This document shows positions 26,724-35,794 of a stretch of DNA of 64,000 bases, one piece after another. The stretch is from JAPHSX01 sp039714395. Lineage in GTDB: Bacteria > Pseudomonadota > Gammaproteobacteria > Thiohalomonadales > Thiohalomonadaceae. Every line of letters begins with the position of its first letter. Position 1 is the stretch's first letter. The notes beneath the pieces were generated by a model. That model did no database searches, had not been told where the DNA came from, and saw only the letters and a list, made by a program, of their open reading frames with translations. A program made the position numbers and the translations under genes. Location of the stretch: the NCBI GenBank assembly GCA_039714395.1, contig JBDLJH010000001.1, positions 124,001-188,000 on the forward strand, given 5' to 3'.

Positions 26724-27821
26724 ATGAGCGACACCCTTTCTATTCAGGATTACGCGCAACTTAGCGATGAGGAGTGCGAACAACGCATCCTCGCCGCCAA
26801 GGCAACTCTGGGCGAGCGACTGGTGATCCTCGGTCACCACTACCAGCGCGAAGAGGTCTTTAAGTTTGCCGATTTTTCCGGTGACTCACTCAAGCTATCC
26901 CGCCAGGCTGCCGATTCTAAAGCCGAGTTCATCGTCTTCTGCGGTGTGCACTTTATGGCCGAGGTGGCGGATATTCTGTCACGCGATGATCAGATCTCAA
27001 TCATCCCTGATCCTGCGGCAGGTTGTTCCATGGCCGATATGGCCAATTTGGCCAATGTCGAACGTGCCTGGCGCGAATTAGCCAGCGTACTGGAGCCCGA
27101 TGAGCAGGTGACCCCCGTCACCTACATCAACTCCGCGGCAGACCTGAAGGCCTTCTGTGGTCGCCACGGCGGTATCGTCTGTACCTCCTCCAATGCCGGT
27201 AAGGTACTGGAGTGGTCATTCAAGCAACGTGAGAAGATCCTCTTCTTCCCCGATCAACATCTTGGTCGTAACACCGGTTACAGCATGGGTATTCCACTCG
27301 ACGAAATGGTGGAGTGGGACTTCGAGCAGCCGATGGGTGGCCTTAGCGAAGAGCAGATTAAAAAGGCGAAGATCATTCTGTGGAAGGGCTTCTGCTCAGT
27401 CCACCAGATGTTCCAGCCCGAGCACATCGACAGGTTCAAGGAGATGCACCCGGAGGCGAAGATTATCTCGCACCCCGAGTCGAGTTTTGAGGTGTGCCAG
27501 AAGTCCGATGCAGTCGGTTCCACCGAGATGATCATTCAGACCATTCGTGAGTCAGAGCCCGGTACCCGCTGGCTGGTCGGTACCGAACTGAATCTAGTCA
27601 ATCGTCTGCACGAACAGTTCAAACATGAGGGCAAGAACATTCATTTCATGTCCCCTACCGTCTGCATGTGCTCCACCATGTTCCGTATCGATCCCCAGCA
27701 CCTGGCCTGGACGCTGGAAAGTCTGGTTGCCGGTAATGTGGTGAATCAGATCACGGTTGCACCAGAGGAGACCGAACAGGCCAAACTGGCGCTACAACGG
27801 ATGCTCGATATTTCATTGTAA
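26724..27821 (+). CDS. nadA: Quinolinate synthase A
   Basis: A 365-residue NadA, which condenses iminoaspartate and dihydroxyacetone phosphate to quinolinate in NAD synthesis. The start ILGHHYQREEVFKFADFSGDS and the Fe-S ligand region FMSPTVCMCSTM are conserved; GCSMADM and CTSSNAG are further hallmarks. The ATG at 26724 is preceded by GAGG. A strong terminator follows the stop. Confidence 0.96.
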   Translation: MSDTLSIQDYAQLSDEECEQRILAAKATLGERLVILGHHYQREEVFKFADFSGDSLKLSRQAADSKAEFIVFCGVHFMAEVADILSRDDQISIIPDPAAGCSMADMANLANVERAWRELASVLEPDEQVTPVTYINSAADLKAFCGRHGGIVCTSSNAGKVLEWSFKQREKILFFPDQHLGRNTGYSMGIPLDEMVEWDFEQPMGGLSEEQIKKAKIILWKGFCSVHQMFQPEHIDRFKEMHPEAKIISHPESSFEVCQKSDAVGSTEMIIQTIRESEPGTRWLVGTELNLVNRLHEQFKHEGKNIHFMSPTVCMCSTMFRIDPQHLAWTLESLVAGNVVNQITVAPEETEQAKLALQRMLDISL

Positions 27822-27845
27822 AGTAACGGCATCACTGAGAACGAT

Positions 27846-27879
27846 AAAAAGGGGGATGGCAGATGCTATCCCCTTTTTT
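27846..27879 (+). terminator. Rho-independent terminator after nadA
   Basis: Hairpin AAAAAGGGGGATGGC with GCTATCCCCTTTTTT, 4-base loop, ending in a T run. It closes the nadA transcript. Confidence 0.9.
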
Positions 27880-28023
27880 GTGTATTAACCATTAGAAATA
27901 GTGCGTTAAACCGAGTAGAAATGGCCAAAGAAGAAGGCTGCGGCTAGCCCAAGAAAAGAAGATGCTGGGGGAGTAGGGAGTTGCTCCACACCGAGGGAAT
28001 TTTTCAGCATGCGGAGTTCCATG

Positions 28024-28036
28024 TCACAAAATGTGA
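28024..28036. promoter_or_regulatory. Short palindrome upstream of the 45-residue peptide gene
   Basis: TCACA-AAA-TGTGA lies about 35 bases before the -35 box at 28073. The position suits an activator or repressor site. I cannot assign a regulator. The rest of 27880-28072 shows no gene. Confidence 0.35.
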
Positions 28037-28072
28037 TTCTGATTTAAGGGGAGGAGTACCCTGAGAAAAGAG

Positions 28073-28101
28073 TTGACAAAATATAAGTTAATGCTAATAT
28101 T
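28073..28101 (+). promoter_or_regulatory. Sigma-70-type promoter
   Basis: TTGACA at 28073-28078 is a perfect -35 box. TAATAT at 28095-28100 (16-base spacing) or AATATT one base later (17-base spacing) serves as -10. The region is A/T-rich and drives the small gene at 28129. Confidence 0.65.
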
Positions 28102-28128
28102 AGTAAAAGCTTATATAGGAGTTCCACA

Positions 28129-28266
28129 ATGATATTTGAAAGTGTTCTGATTCTGGTTCCTGCCATTGCAACGATGGTTCTTGCCGCTGCAGTCATTTAC
28201 ATCGGTTACGCTGCGATGTCTTGCTCTGTGGCTCGTATGCAAGGCAAAGAGTGCCACACTTGCTAA
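28129..28266 (+). CDS. 45-residue single-TM peptide with Cys-rich tail
   Basis: Starts MIFESVLILVPAIATMVLAA: one hydrophobic segment (about residues 5-28), then a short tail ending KECHTC with three Cys in all. AGGAG is 7 bases before the ATG. A near-ideal promoter upstream and a terminator downstream frame it as its own transcript. I do not recognise a family. The C-terminal CHTC could bind metal or form a disulfide. Confidence 0.65.
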   Translation: MIFESVLILVPAIATMVLAAAVIYIGYAAMSCSVARMQGKECHTC

Positions 28267-28296
28267 TTATTCTCTGTTTCGTGTAATCCTTCCTTC

Positions 28297-28321
28297 GAGC
28301 CCGGCTATGCCGGGCTTTTTA
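28297..28321 (+). terminator. Rho-independent terminator
   Basis: AGCCCGGC-TAT-GCCGGGCT followed by a T run, 30 bases after the 45-residue peptide gene. Confidence 0.92.
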
Positions 28322-28441
28322 TTGGCTGTAGAGATCTCATACGCTCAATTGTCTGGCATTTTGACTATGCTTCAGAATAATTGCCAGGCAGGTTTCCCTG
28401 GTTTCTGGAGTTAGCCTCGTTCGATAATAATAAGGTGGTGT

Positions 28442-30061
28442 ATGAAAAAGGTAGCTATATCCAAATGGGAGGAGCTGGAGCCACTTAAGCCCCGTTATGC
28501 CCTGGTCGCCAACGTCGATGTGGTGATCATTCGCTGGGAAGATGAAGAAGAGGTATCTGTGCTCTATGGGCGTTGTCTACACCGTGGTGGCTTGATGTCC
28601 GATGGGCATGTGGATGGCGAGGATCTTATTTGCGGTCTTCATAACTGGGATTACAATTATAAGACCGGTGTCAGCTCCTATAACCCTTCAGAACGCCTGG
28701 CGCGCTTCTCGTGCTGGATAGAGGATGGCATGGTCTGGGTTGATGAGGATGAAATAGAGGCCTGGGCTGTCGATAACCCGCAACCCTATAACCGTGATGC
28801 CTATCAGGGTCTCTACAAGGATCTACACGGCACGCCTGAAGAGCCGCATACCCAGTACATACAACATCTTGCGGAGCATGGTCTGTCTAAAGTTGGCCAT
28901 CATGGTCGTATCAGCGCAATGGGTGTACCGCGTGACGAGCTGCCCCGGTGGGAAGAGATTCAGATACTCACCGCACAATTACACATAGTTCCTCTGCTTG
29001 ATGATGCCCCGGTAGGTACGCAAGTCGTTATTGGCCCCAATGCAAAGAAACCGTTGCTGCTGGAACGACCACTGTTGGTGTCAGATATGAGTTTCGGTTC
29101 ACTATCAGAGGAAGCCAAGATTGCCCTGGCGATGGGTGCAGAACTGGCGGGCACCGGCATCTGCTCTGGTGAAGGGGGTGTGTTGCCGGAAGAGCAAGCA
29201 GCCAATTCACGGTATCTATATGAGCTGGCCTCTGCACGATTTGGTTATTCCATGAACACGGTGCAGAAATGTCAGGCCTTTCATTTCAAGTGTGGGCAGG
29301 GGGCCAAAACCGGCACCGGTGGCCACCTTCCGGGGAGTAAGGTGAAAGGGAGAATTGCCGAGGTGCGTGGGTTGGCCGAAGGTGAGACGGCTATCTCACC
29401 GTCGCGCTTCCCCGACTGGGAGCATGTCGATGACTATCGGGGTTTCGCCGAGGAGGTACGTGAGGCAACAGGCGGTATTCCCATTGGTGTGAAGCTCTCT
29501 GCGCAGCATATTGAGCGTGATATAGAAGCTGCACTGAAAATTGGCGTCGATTACATCATTCTCGACGGGCGTGGCGGTGGCACCGGTGCGGCACCGTTAC
29601 TGTTTAGAGACAATATCTCTGTTCCGACTATCCCTGCATTGGCCCGTGCCCGTCGCTATCTGGATAAGTTGGGTCGTAGCGATGTCTCTTTGGTGATCAC
29701 CGGAGGTCTTCGCCTGCCTGCAGACTTTATTAAGGCGATGGCGCTGGGGGCAGACGCCATCGCTGTTTCCAATTCAGCGATTCAGTCGATAGGTTGCCTG
29801 GGAATGCGGGCCTGTCACACGAATAACTGCCCGGTCGGTATCGCGACGCAACAGCCGCATCTGCGTCAGCGATTGAAGATCGAAAAAGGGGCGCAACAGC
29901 TGAACAATTTCTTTCGTGCCTCGACGCAACTGATGCAGGTAATGGCGCGTGCCTGTGGGCATGACCATTTGAATAAGTTCTGCATTGACGACCTGACTAC
30001 GTGGCATCGGGAGATGGCGCACCTGACGGGCATCGCTTATGGTGGCGTTTCAATAGAATGA
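28442..30061 (+). CDS. Rieske-domain/FMN glutamate-synthase-like fusion protein
   Basis: A 539-residue protein. Residues 1-105 form a Rieske [2Fe-2S] domain with CLHRG and CGLHNW ligand pairs. Residues about 140-539 match the FMN-binding TIM barrel of glutamate synthase (GltB domain 2), including SDMSFGSLSEEAK, KCGQGAKTGTGGHLPG, DGRGGGTGAAP and the [3Fe-4S] cluster Cys in CLGMRACHTNNCPVG. No amidotransferase domain is present, so it is probably not a full GOGAT. The substrate is unknown; an electron-transfer flavoenzyme is a fair guess. Its own start is supported by AAGGTGG before the ATG. Confidence 0.88.
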   Translation: MKKVAISKWEELEPLKPRYALVANVDVVIIRWEDEEEVSVLYGRCLHRGGLMSDGHVDGEDLICGLHNWDYNYKTGVSSYNPSERLARFSCWIEDGMVWVDEDEIEAWAVDNPQPYNRDAYQGLYKDLHGTPEEPHTQYIQHLAEHGLSKVGHHGRISAMGVPRDELPRWEEIQILTAQLHIVPLLDDAPVGTQVVIGPNAKKPLLLERPLLVSDMSFGSLSEEAKIALAMGAELAGTGICSGEGGVLPEEQAANSRYLYELASARFGYSMNTVQKCQAFHFKCGQGAKTGTGGHLPGSKVKGRIAEVRGLAEGETAISPSRFPDWEHVDDYRGFAEEVREATGGIPIGVKLSAQHIERDIEAALKIGVDYIILDGRGGGTGAAPLLFRDNISVPTIPALARARRYLDKLGRSDVSLVITGGLRLPADFIKAMALGADAIAVSNSAIQSIGCLGMRACHTNNCPVGIATQQPHLRQRLKIEKGAQQLNNFFRASTQLMQVMARACGHDHLNKFCIDDLTTWHREMAHLTGIAYGGVSIE

Positions 30062-30071
30062 GAAATATGAG

Positions 30072-30104
30072 GCTGGCCTGACGGAGTATCTCCGCCTGGC
30101 CAGC
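30072..30104. repeat. Strong inverted repeat after the Rieske fusion gene
   Basis: GCTGGCC-tga-CGGAG-tat-CTCCG-cct-GGCCAGC folds into a long hairpin 10 bases after the stop. It lacks a T run, so it may protect the 3' end or terminate weakly. Confidence 0.6.
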
Positions 30105-30184
30105 TATAGAGTATTTATTGATAAAGTGATCCTTGTTTTATTTCTTTGTGATGTCGCTGTTTTTTTGACGGAGAGTCGATTGTG

Positions 30185-30862
30185 ATGTTTCGCTATGCGG
30201 TACCGCTATTCCTTTTGCTGGTCTCTGCCGTGCTATCTGCCAGTGAGCCTATGGGTGAAGAGCTGGAACGCTGGTTTGAAGATGATGAACAATCCCTCCC
30301 TTATGCGGACTATAGTTCGGATGCGGAGCTACGGTTTCTTGAACCCATTACCGATAAACGGATACCGCATTCCCATACCCGCCTTCAACTCACTGCCGAG
30401 AGTCTTTCAAGCGGCTGGGTTGGACTCAGCCAGTGTCATGATGAACTCGATCCGGTGCCCGATGCTGAGGTGGTTTATCGCTTTCGTGCGATGCGTGGCT
30501 TGCAGGTTAGTGAATCGGTCAATATCACCAGTGCCGAGGTAGAGGGGCAGTCGGTACAGCTCAAGGATATTGGCCATCAGGCTCGGCTTTGTGTCACGGC
30601 AGAGGTGCAGATCCTTAATAGAACTCCTGATGGAGAGTACCATCTGCGTTACGGCCCGTTTCAGCGCAAGTTCCTTGATAGTTATTTCCCGCTGCATGTC
30701 TCACTGCAGATTTATTATCCTTCGCAGGCGATTGTGTTGACGGAGATCTCTCCTCCGCCCGAAAATGCGTACCAGTTATCCCGTGATCAGGGGAGTGCGG
30801 CAGCGGATGTATGGTTTAGTGGTGAGTTAACCTTTGAGATAGGGTTTACAGCAGCTCGATAA
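30185..30862 (+). CDS. Exported protein of unknown function
   Basis: A 225-residue protein with a signal peptide (FRYAVPLFLLLVSAVLSASE), then an acidic segment (EELERWFEDDEQ) and a region of beta-strand character (about 60-225). Two Cys (near residues 86 and 138) could form a disulfide. I do not recognise the family. GGAGAG precedes the start; the GTG at 30182 is an equally possible start. The next gene begins 23 bases after its stop, so they are probably co-transcribed. Confidence 0.65.
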   Translation: MFRYAVPLFLLLVSAVLSASEPMGEELERWFEDDEQSLPYADYSSDAELRFLEPITDKRIPHSHTRLQLTAESLSSGWVGLSQCHDELDPVPDAEVVYRFRAMRGLQVSESVNITSAEVEGQSVQLKDIGHQARLCVTAEVQILNRTPDGEYHLRYGPFQRKFLDSYFPLHVSLQIYYPSQAIVLTEISPPPENAYQLSRDQGSAAADVWFSGELTFEIGFTAAR

Positions 30863-30885
30863 CGTAGACAGGAACACGCTTGTAT

Positions 30886-31509
30886 ATGGAAACGGTGGTA
30901 CTGGTACACGGTTTATGGATGAATGGCTTTGAGATGCGTCTGCTGCGTCGGCGTCTGCTCTCTCGTGGTTACTCTGTTTATCAGTTTCGCTACCGCACGG
31001 TGGGTCGTAATCTTCATGATAATGCCGAGCGCCTGAACAACTATCTGAATAAATATGTTGAGGGGGATAAGGTACATCTGGTGGCGCACAGTCTGGGAGG
31101 ACTGGTGGTGCGGTGTTTGCTACATGATTTTCCTGAACAGCGCCCGGGTAGGGTGGTGACACTGGGTTCCCCGCATCAGGGCAGTTATGTCGCGCAACGG
31201 ATCGACCGCAATGGTCTGCTACGGCGTTTGCTGGGCATGAGTCTGCCCGCCTTGCTGGGGGAGGTTCCGCCGTGGAGGGGGGGGCGAGAGCTGGGTTCTT
31301 TGTCGGGCTCACTCTCAATGGGACTGGGCTGGGTATTTCGTGGTGTGCCACGCCCCAATGACGGCACGGTGGCGGTTGCCGAGACCCGGCTGGAGGGGAT
31401 GGGTGATCACCTGCTGTTACACGCCAGCCACTTCGGCCTGTTGTTCTCCCGCCGTTCTGCCTTTCAGGTTGATTACTTCCTGCAACACGGAGAGTTTTAT
31501 CGTGATTAG
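30886..31509 (+). CDS. Alpha/beta-hydrolase, lipase-like
   Basis: A 207-residue hydrolase starting METVVLVHGLWMNGFEM, with oxyanion-loop HG, nucleophile elbow AHSLGG (Ser near residue 72), probable acid in PNDGTVAV and His in ASHFGLLF. It is close to PGAP1/LipA-type lipases. No signal peptide, so it is likely cytoplasmic. A TTG at 30880 with AGGAA at better distance is an alternative start. It precedes the kinase gene by 160 bases, in which I see no gene. Confidence 0.82.
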   Translation: METVVLVHGLWMNGFEMRLLRRRLLSRGYSVYQFRYRTVGRNLHDNAERLNNYLNKYVEGDKVHLVAHSLGGLVVRCLLHDFPEQRPGRVVTLGSPHQGSYVAQRIDRNGLLRRLLGMSLPALLGEVPPWRGGRELGSLSGSLSMGLGWVFRGVPRPNDGTVAVAETRLEGMGDHLLLHASHFGLLFSRRSAFQVDYFLQHGEFYRD

Positions 31510-31669
31510 TCGCTTCGCTGTAAGCCCTGCATAACCGGTGCTTCTGCGATATATTGAACCAGTTCCTGTTTTCAGCTCCTCTCTCTGGCAAACTTGCATG
31601 AAATAACGGGTCTGTGTCCGACAGGGCAAACCAATAATAACGAATACGAGCGGGAACTCTCTTCAAAGC

Positions 31670-33985
31670 ATGTGGCCGAAAAAAGCAAAGCAACGGCGTT
31701 TTTCTGGCAGTAACCGGGGTTACTGGCTGGCGGGTCTATTGCTGTCACTGCTGGTCTACGCTCTGGCGCAAACGGCCATACTTGATCCATTGGAACGTGG
31801 TTACTACAAGGAGCTATTGGCACGCATCGCCTCAACTGAACGCTCCGGTTATGTAGTAGTGCTGGATACGGGGAAGGGGGCAGCCCAGACGGAGCTGACT
31901 GACGCGGTGGCTAAATTGCGTCGTGCCCGCAGCGTGGCCCTGATGCTGCCGCTGACAGAGCGTGAGAATGTTGTTGCACTGCAGCAGCTGGAGCAGCTCA
32001 ATGAGAAGGGTGGTAACAAAGTCATTACTGGCCTGACAAAGGCGCTGGACAGCACAGCTCGCCTGGCGGCGAAGATTAAACGTAGCGGTAATGTCTGGCT
32101 TGCTGCTCATGCCACCACCGTTCAGGAGTCACTGAACCCAGATTCGCCCTCGGTATGGCCCTATTTCCGCTCTCAGTCTCAACCGCGAGTGCTTGCGGTT
32201 GAAAGTGAACGTTCTCCTTTAAGTGAATTAGAGAGTGCTGCGCAGGGGCGAGGTTTTCTCTTCGACAGTACAGGGTATACAGAGCTTCCTGCGTTCCTTA
32301 TGCATGGGGGGGAGCCCACGCCTTCACTGCTCTATCGGTTGTTGCCTTCAGACCGGCAACGTCATGCAGAGGAGCAGCCCGGCTATCGCTACTACCCGAA
32401 GGTTGATATCAACAATGCTGAAGGCCTGCCTGTACACCCCCTGCACAATTTAGTTGATGGAACACTCCCCGTTAAATCACTGCGTGACAAGATTGTTTTA
32501 ATTGGCGAGGCCGCTGAGATTAAAGGTTTTGCGGTGGCGCTGGATGCGCTGTTGCGGGGCCAGCAGGTGAGTCTGCCGCAATGGACCTTGTGGGCGCAGT
32601 ATGGCGCACTGTTTGGGGTGGCCCTGTTCCTGATGTTACTGCTGCCGCGCCTTGGTCTTGCCTCCGGGCTGCTCTCTTCGCTGTTGCTGTTATTAGTGTT
32701 ATTGAACACGGAGGCCCTGTTCCTTTTGCTCTCCTCTCAGTGGTTGCCATTGATGATGCCGACGCTACTGTTGTTGGCAGGCTATATCGTGATCACTTTG
32801 CAACGGCGTGTAATTCTGCGTGAAAGCGGCCTGTTGCAGGAGCTCTCCACCGCTAATATGCAGCTGGGGCGGATGTTGCAGTCGCAGGGTGAGCTGGAGC
32901 AGGCGTGGGAGAAGTATCACCGTTGCCTGATCGATGAGACTCTGCGTGAGCAACTCTATAACCTCGGCCTCGATTTTGAACGAAAGCGCCAGTTCAATAA
33001 GGCGGTGTCACTGTTTGAGGAGTTGCAGCGCATGGCGCGTAACTTCCGTGATGTGGGTGAGCGGTTGCAGCGCAATCGCGAAATGGGTGATCGCATCGTA
33101 CTGGCTCAGGGCAATGCTGCCCCTGGCGGTACCGTGGTGATGCAGGCGACCCAGGGGCTGCAAAATCCCACTCTGGGCCACTACCATATCGAAAAGGAGA
33201 TCGGTCGTGGCGCCATGGGGCTGGTCTACCTGGGGCAGGACCCACGCATCAACCGTGAGGTAGCAATCAAGACCATGGCGCTGTCGCACGAGTTTGAGGG
33301 GCAGGAGCTCAAGGAGGTCAAGCAACGCTTCTACCGTGAAGCGGAGACTGCCGGGCGCCTCAACCACCCCAACATCGTCACCATCTATGACATTGGCGAG
33401 GAACAGGAGCTGGCCTATATCGCCATGGACTATCTCAAGGGTGAAGATCTCTCCGCCTTTTCCAGTAAGAAGACGCTGCTACCGCTGAAGGAGGTGATGG
33501 CGATTGCCGAGCAGGTGGCTGAGGCGCTCGATTACGCGCACAAGCAAAACGTGGTACACCGTGATATCAAACCGGCGAATATTATTTATGAACGCGGTGA
33601 AAAGGTGGTGAAGGTGACCGACTTTGGTGTCGCCTGTCTCACCGATTCCAGCAAGACCAAGACCGGCACCGTGCTTGGCAGTCCATCCTATATGTCGCCG
33701 GAGCAGGTGGCCGGTAAAAAGGTCGATGGACGCGCCGATATTTTCTCTCTCGGGGTGACAATCTATCAGCTCTCTACCGGCCACCTGCCGTTTGAGGCTG
33801 AGTCGCTGGGCAGTCTGATGTTTATGATTGCCAATCAGGCGCATCCCAAGCCGGGTAAGTATCGCAAGGGCATTCCAATCTGCCTGACACGCATTATTAA
33901 TAAGTGTCTGCAAAAAGAGCAGGCCAAGCGTTACCAGAGTGCTGCCGAGGTGGCAGCGGCACTGAAACGTTGTCGGGGAGGCTAG
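31670..33985 (+). CDS. CHASE2-TPR Ser/Thr protein kinase (Hanks type)
   Basis: A 771-residue membrane kinase. A first TM segment (about residues 20-37) is followed by an extracytoplasmic CHASE2-like sensor (about 40-290) and three TM helices (about 300-385). Next come a coiled/TPR-like linker (about 395-475) and a C-terminal kinase domain (about 505-771). Kinase hallmarks are all present: IGRGAMGLVYLG, AIKTMAL with Lys, VHRDIKPANI, DFGVA and GSPSYMSPEQ. It should be active. It heads a module with a PP2C phosphatase and two FHA proteins, which are natural partners. The signal sensed is unknown. Confidence 0.9.
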   Translation: MWPKKAKQRRFSGSNRGYWLAGLLLSLLVYALAQTAILDPLERGYYKELLARIASTERSGYVVVLDTGKGAAQTELTDAVAKLRRARSVALMLPLTERENVVALQQLEQLNEKGGNKVITGLTKALDSTARLAAKIKRSGNVWLAAHATTVQESLNPDSPSVWPYFRSQSQPRVLAVESERSPLSELESAAQGRGFLFDSTGYTELPAFLMHGGEPTPSLLYRLLPSDRQRHAEEQPGYRYYPKVDINNAEGLPVHPLHNLVDGTLPVKSLRDKIVLIGEAAEIKGFAVALDALLRGQQVSLPQWTLWAQYGALFGVALFLMLLLPRLGLASGLLSSLLLLLVLLNTEALFLLLSSQWLPLMMPTLLLLAGYIVITLQRRVILRESGLLQELSTANMQLGRMLQSQGELEQAWEKYHRCLIDETLREQLYNLGLDFERKRQFNKAVSLFEELQRMARNFRDVGERLQRNREMGDRIVLAQGNAAPGGTVVMQATQGLQNPTLGHYHIEKEIGRGAMGLVYLGQDPRINREVAIKTMALSHEFEGQELKEVKQRFYREAETAGRLNHPNIVTIYDIGEEQELAYIAMDYLKGEDLSAFSSKKTLLPLKEVMAIAEQVAEALDYAHKQNVVHRDIKPANIIYERGEKVVKVTDFGVACLTDSSKTKTGTVLGSPSYMSPEQVAGKKVDGRADIFSLGVTIYQLSTGHLPFEAESLGSLMFMIANQAHPKPGKYRKGIPICLTRIINKCLQKEQAKRYQSAAEVAAALKRCRGG

Positions 33986-33988
33986 GAT

Positions 33989-34708
33989 ATGTCGGCATGG
34001 AAGATGACAGGGCTGACGGATGCAGGGCGGGTGCGCGAGCACAACGAGGATGCCATTGCCTGGGACACCGAGCAGGGCTGGGCGGTGCTGGCTGACGGGA
34101 TGGGGGGGCACAATGCCGGAGAGGTGGCAAGCGCGATCGCCGTCGAGGTGATTAGCGAACAGTTCAATACCACTGGCACAGCTGAGCCGGCAGCTATATT
34201 GCAAGCCGCGGTGGAGCAGGCAAACAGTGCCATCTACCAGCAGGCAACGAGTCAGCCGCGTCTTCATACTATGGGAACCACGGTGGTGGCGATAAGGCTT
34301 GATGGGCAGACTCTGCACTGTGCCCATGTTGGTGACTCGCGCCTCTACCGGCTGCGGGGTGGTGAGTTGCAGCAGCTCACCCGTGACCACTCGCTGGTGC
34401 AGGAACTGGTGGATGAGGGGATGATCAATGCCGAGCAGGCACGTAGCTCCAAGCAGAAGAATGTGATCACCCGCGCCCTCGGTCTGGAGATGGGTATTGA
34501 GGTGGAGATGTCTGCGGACACGATGTGCAGCGAAGACTGCTACCTGCTCTGCTCCGATGGCCTTAGTGACCGGCTGCGTGATGAAGAGATTGCCGCGCTG
34601 CTGGCAGGCGAGGCCTTGCCTGAAGTTGCGAGAAGCTTAATTGATGCCGCCAATGAGTGCGGTGGTGAAGACAATATTTCGGTTATAGTGTTCCAGGTCT
34701 GGGAGTGA
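33989..34708 (+). CDS. PP2C-family protein phosphatase (Stp1-like)
   Basis: A 239-residue PPM phosphatase with metal-binding motifs RVREHNEDA, VLADGMGGH, THVGDSR-like AHVGDSRLY, SDGLSD and EDNISVI. It would reverse phosphorylation by the kinase whose stop is 3 bases upstream. Complete and of normal length for bacterial PstP/Stp1 cytoplasmic phosphatases. Confidence 0.93.
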   Translation: MSAWKMTGLTDAGRVREHNEDAIAWDTEQGWAVLADGMGGHNAGEVASAIAVEVISEQFNTTGTAEPAAILQAAVEQANSAIYQQATSQPRLHTMGTTVVAIRLDGQTLHCAHVGDSRLYRLRGGELQQLTRDHSLVQELVDEGMINAEQARSSKQKNVITRALGLEMGIEVEMSADTMCSEDCYLLCSDGLSDRLRDEEIAALLAGEALPEVARSLIDAANECGGEDNISVIVFQVWE

Positions 34709-34718
34709 GGAATTAACG

Positions 34719-35339
34719 ATGGCAAAACTGGTGATTAGCCTTGATGGCATGAACGTACGTGATTTTCCGTTGCAGGCTGGACGCATTACGATTGGGCGAA
34801 ACTCAAGTAACGATATTATGATCAACGAGCCGGTGGTCAGTGGTGAACACGCGGCGATCATGCTCCAACCCAAGCCCATGATTACCGATCTGGGAAGTAC
34901 CAACGGTACTCGACTGAATGGCTTCCCCATCTCCAAGTCACCGCTTAAACACAATGATGTGATCAAGATCGGCAGCCATGAGTTGTGCTTCGTCGATGAG
35001 GATGTGCAGGATTTTGCCGCTACCATGATTATGTATAGCGAGCCGAGTGAGAAAAAGGAGGATAAGGCCTGTGCGGCACTGAAGATCCTCAATGGCCCTC
35101 GTGCTGGCGAGGTGATGCGGTTAGAGAAAAAGCGTACGGCTCTGGGCAAACCCGGAGTGCAGGTGGCAGTGATTCTTCATACCTCCGCCGGCTACGAGCT
35201 GCTGCCGGTGTCGCTGGGGGATATTGAACTCAATACCAGCATCAACGGTAAGCTACTTAAACCCGAGCCCCATCTGCTGCACGATGGTGATGAGATCGCC
35301 ATTGCCGATGCACGTCTTAGTTTCATCGAGAAGCTGTAA
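34719..35339 (+). CDS. FHA-domain protein
   Basis: A 206-residue protein with an N-terminal FHA domain (about 1-95: GRITIGRNSSNDI, VSGEHA, LGSTNGTRLNG) that binds phosphothreonine. The second half (about 115-206) keeps the fold outline but has lost the key GRxxxN and SxxH residues, so it may be a degenerate FHA. Placed directly after the phosphatase; a probable reader of kinase-modified targets. Confidence 0.88.
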   Translation: MAKLVISLDGMNVRDFPLQAGRITIGRNSSNDIMINEPVVSGEHAAIMLQPKPMITDLGSTNGTRLNGFPISKSPLKHNDVIKIGSHELCFVDEDVQDFAATMIMYSEPSEKKEDKACAALKILNGPRAGEVMRLEKKRTALGKPGVQVAVILHTSAGYELLPVSLGDIELNTSINGKLLKPEPHLLHDGDEIAIADARLSFIEKL

Positions 35340-35350
35340 GGGAGAGAGCT

Positions 35351-35707
35351 ATGCCGAAACTGACACTGCGCCTTAACGGTCTCACCCTTAAGGAATTTGA
35401 GCTGGTAAAGGAGCGCAGCACCATCGGGCGTCGCTCTGACAACGATATCCAGCTGGATGATCCCACTGTTAGCGGCATCCATGCCGTGCTCACCCTCAAG
35501 CCTGACGACTACCTTGATGGGGCCTTCGATGTTGCCATCGTCGACTTTAACAGTACCAACGGCCTCCTGGTTAACGGTGAGAAGGTACAGCAAAAACGTC
35601 TTATCGCTGGTGACATCATCCGTATCGGTCAGCATGAACTATTGTTTGATGAGCCCGACGACAAGCCCTTCGAGCAGACTGCTGTGTTCCTCGACGACGA
35701 GGAGTGA
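35351..35707 (+). CDS. Single FHA-domain protein
   Basis: A 118-residue protein made almost wholly of one FHA domain with STIGRRSDNDI, VSGIHA and NSTNGLLVNG, the usual phosphothreonine-binding set. The acidic tail holds a TAVFL stretch with a Thr that could be a phosphosite (inference). GGGAGAG precedes the ATG. Last gene of the kinase-phosphatase module. Confidence 0.9.
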   Translation: MPKLTLRLNGLTLKEFELVKERSTIGRRSDNDIQLDDPTVSGIHAVLTLKPDDYLDGAFDVAIVDFNSTNGLLVNGEKVQQKRLIAGDIIRIGQHELLFDEPDDKPFEQTAVFLDDEE

Positions 35708-35794
35708 TTCACTCTCTACCTTGCCCTGCGAAAGCATGGTGCAAGGTGCTACAATGCGTGCAAATTTAAGTAATCGCATATTGAGAGGGTTTTC

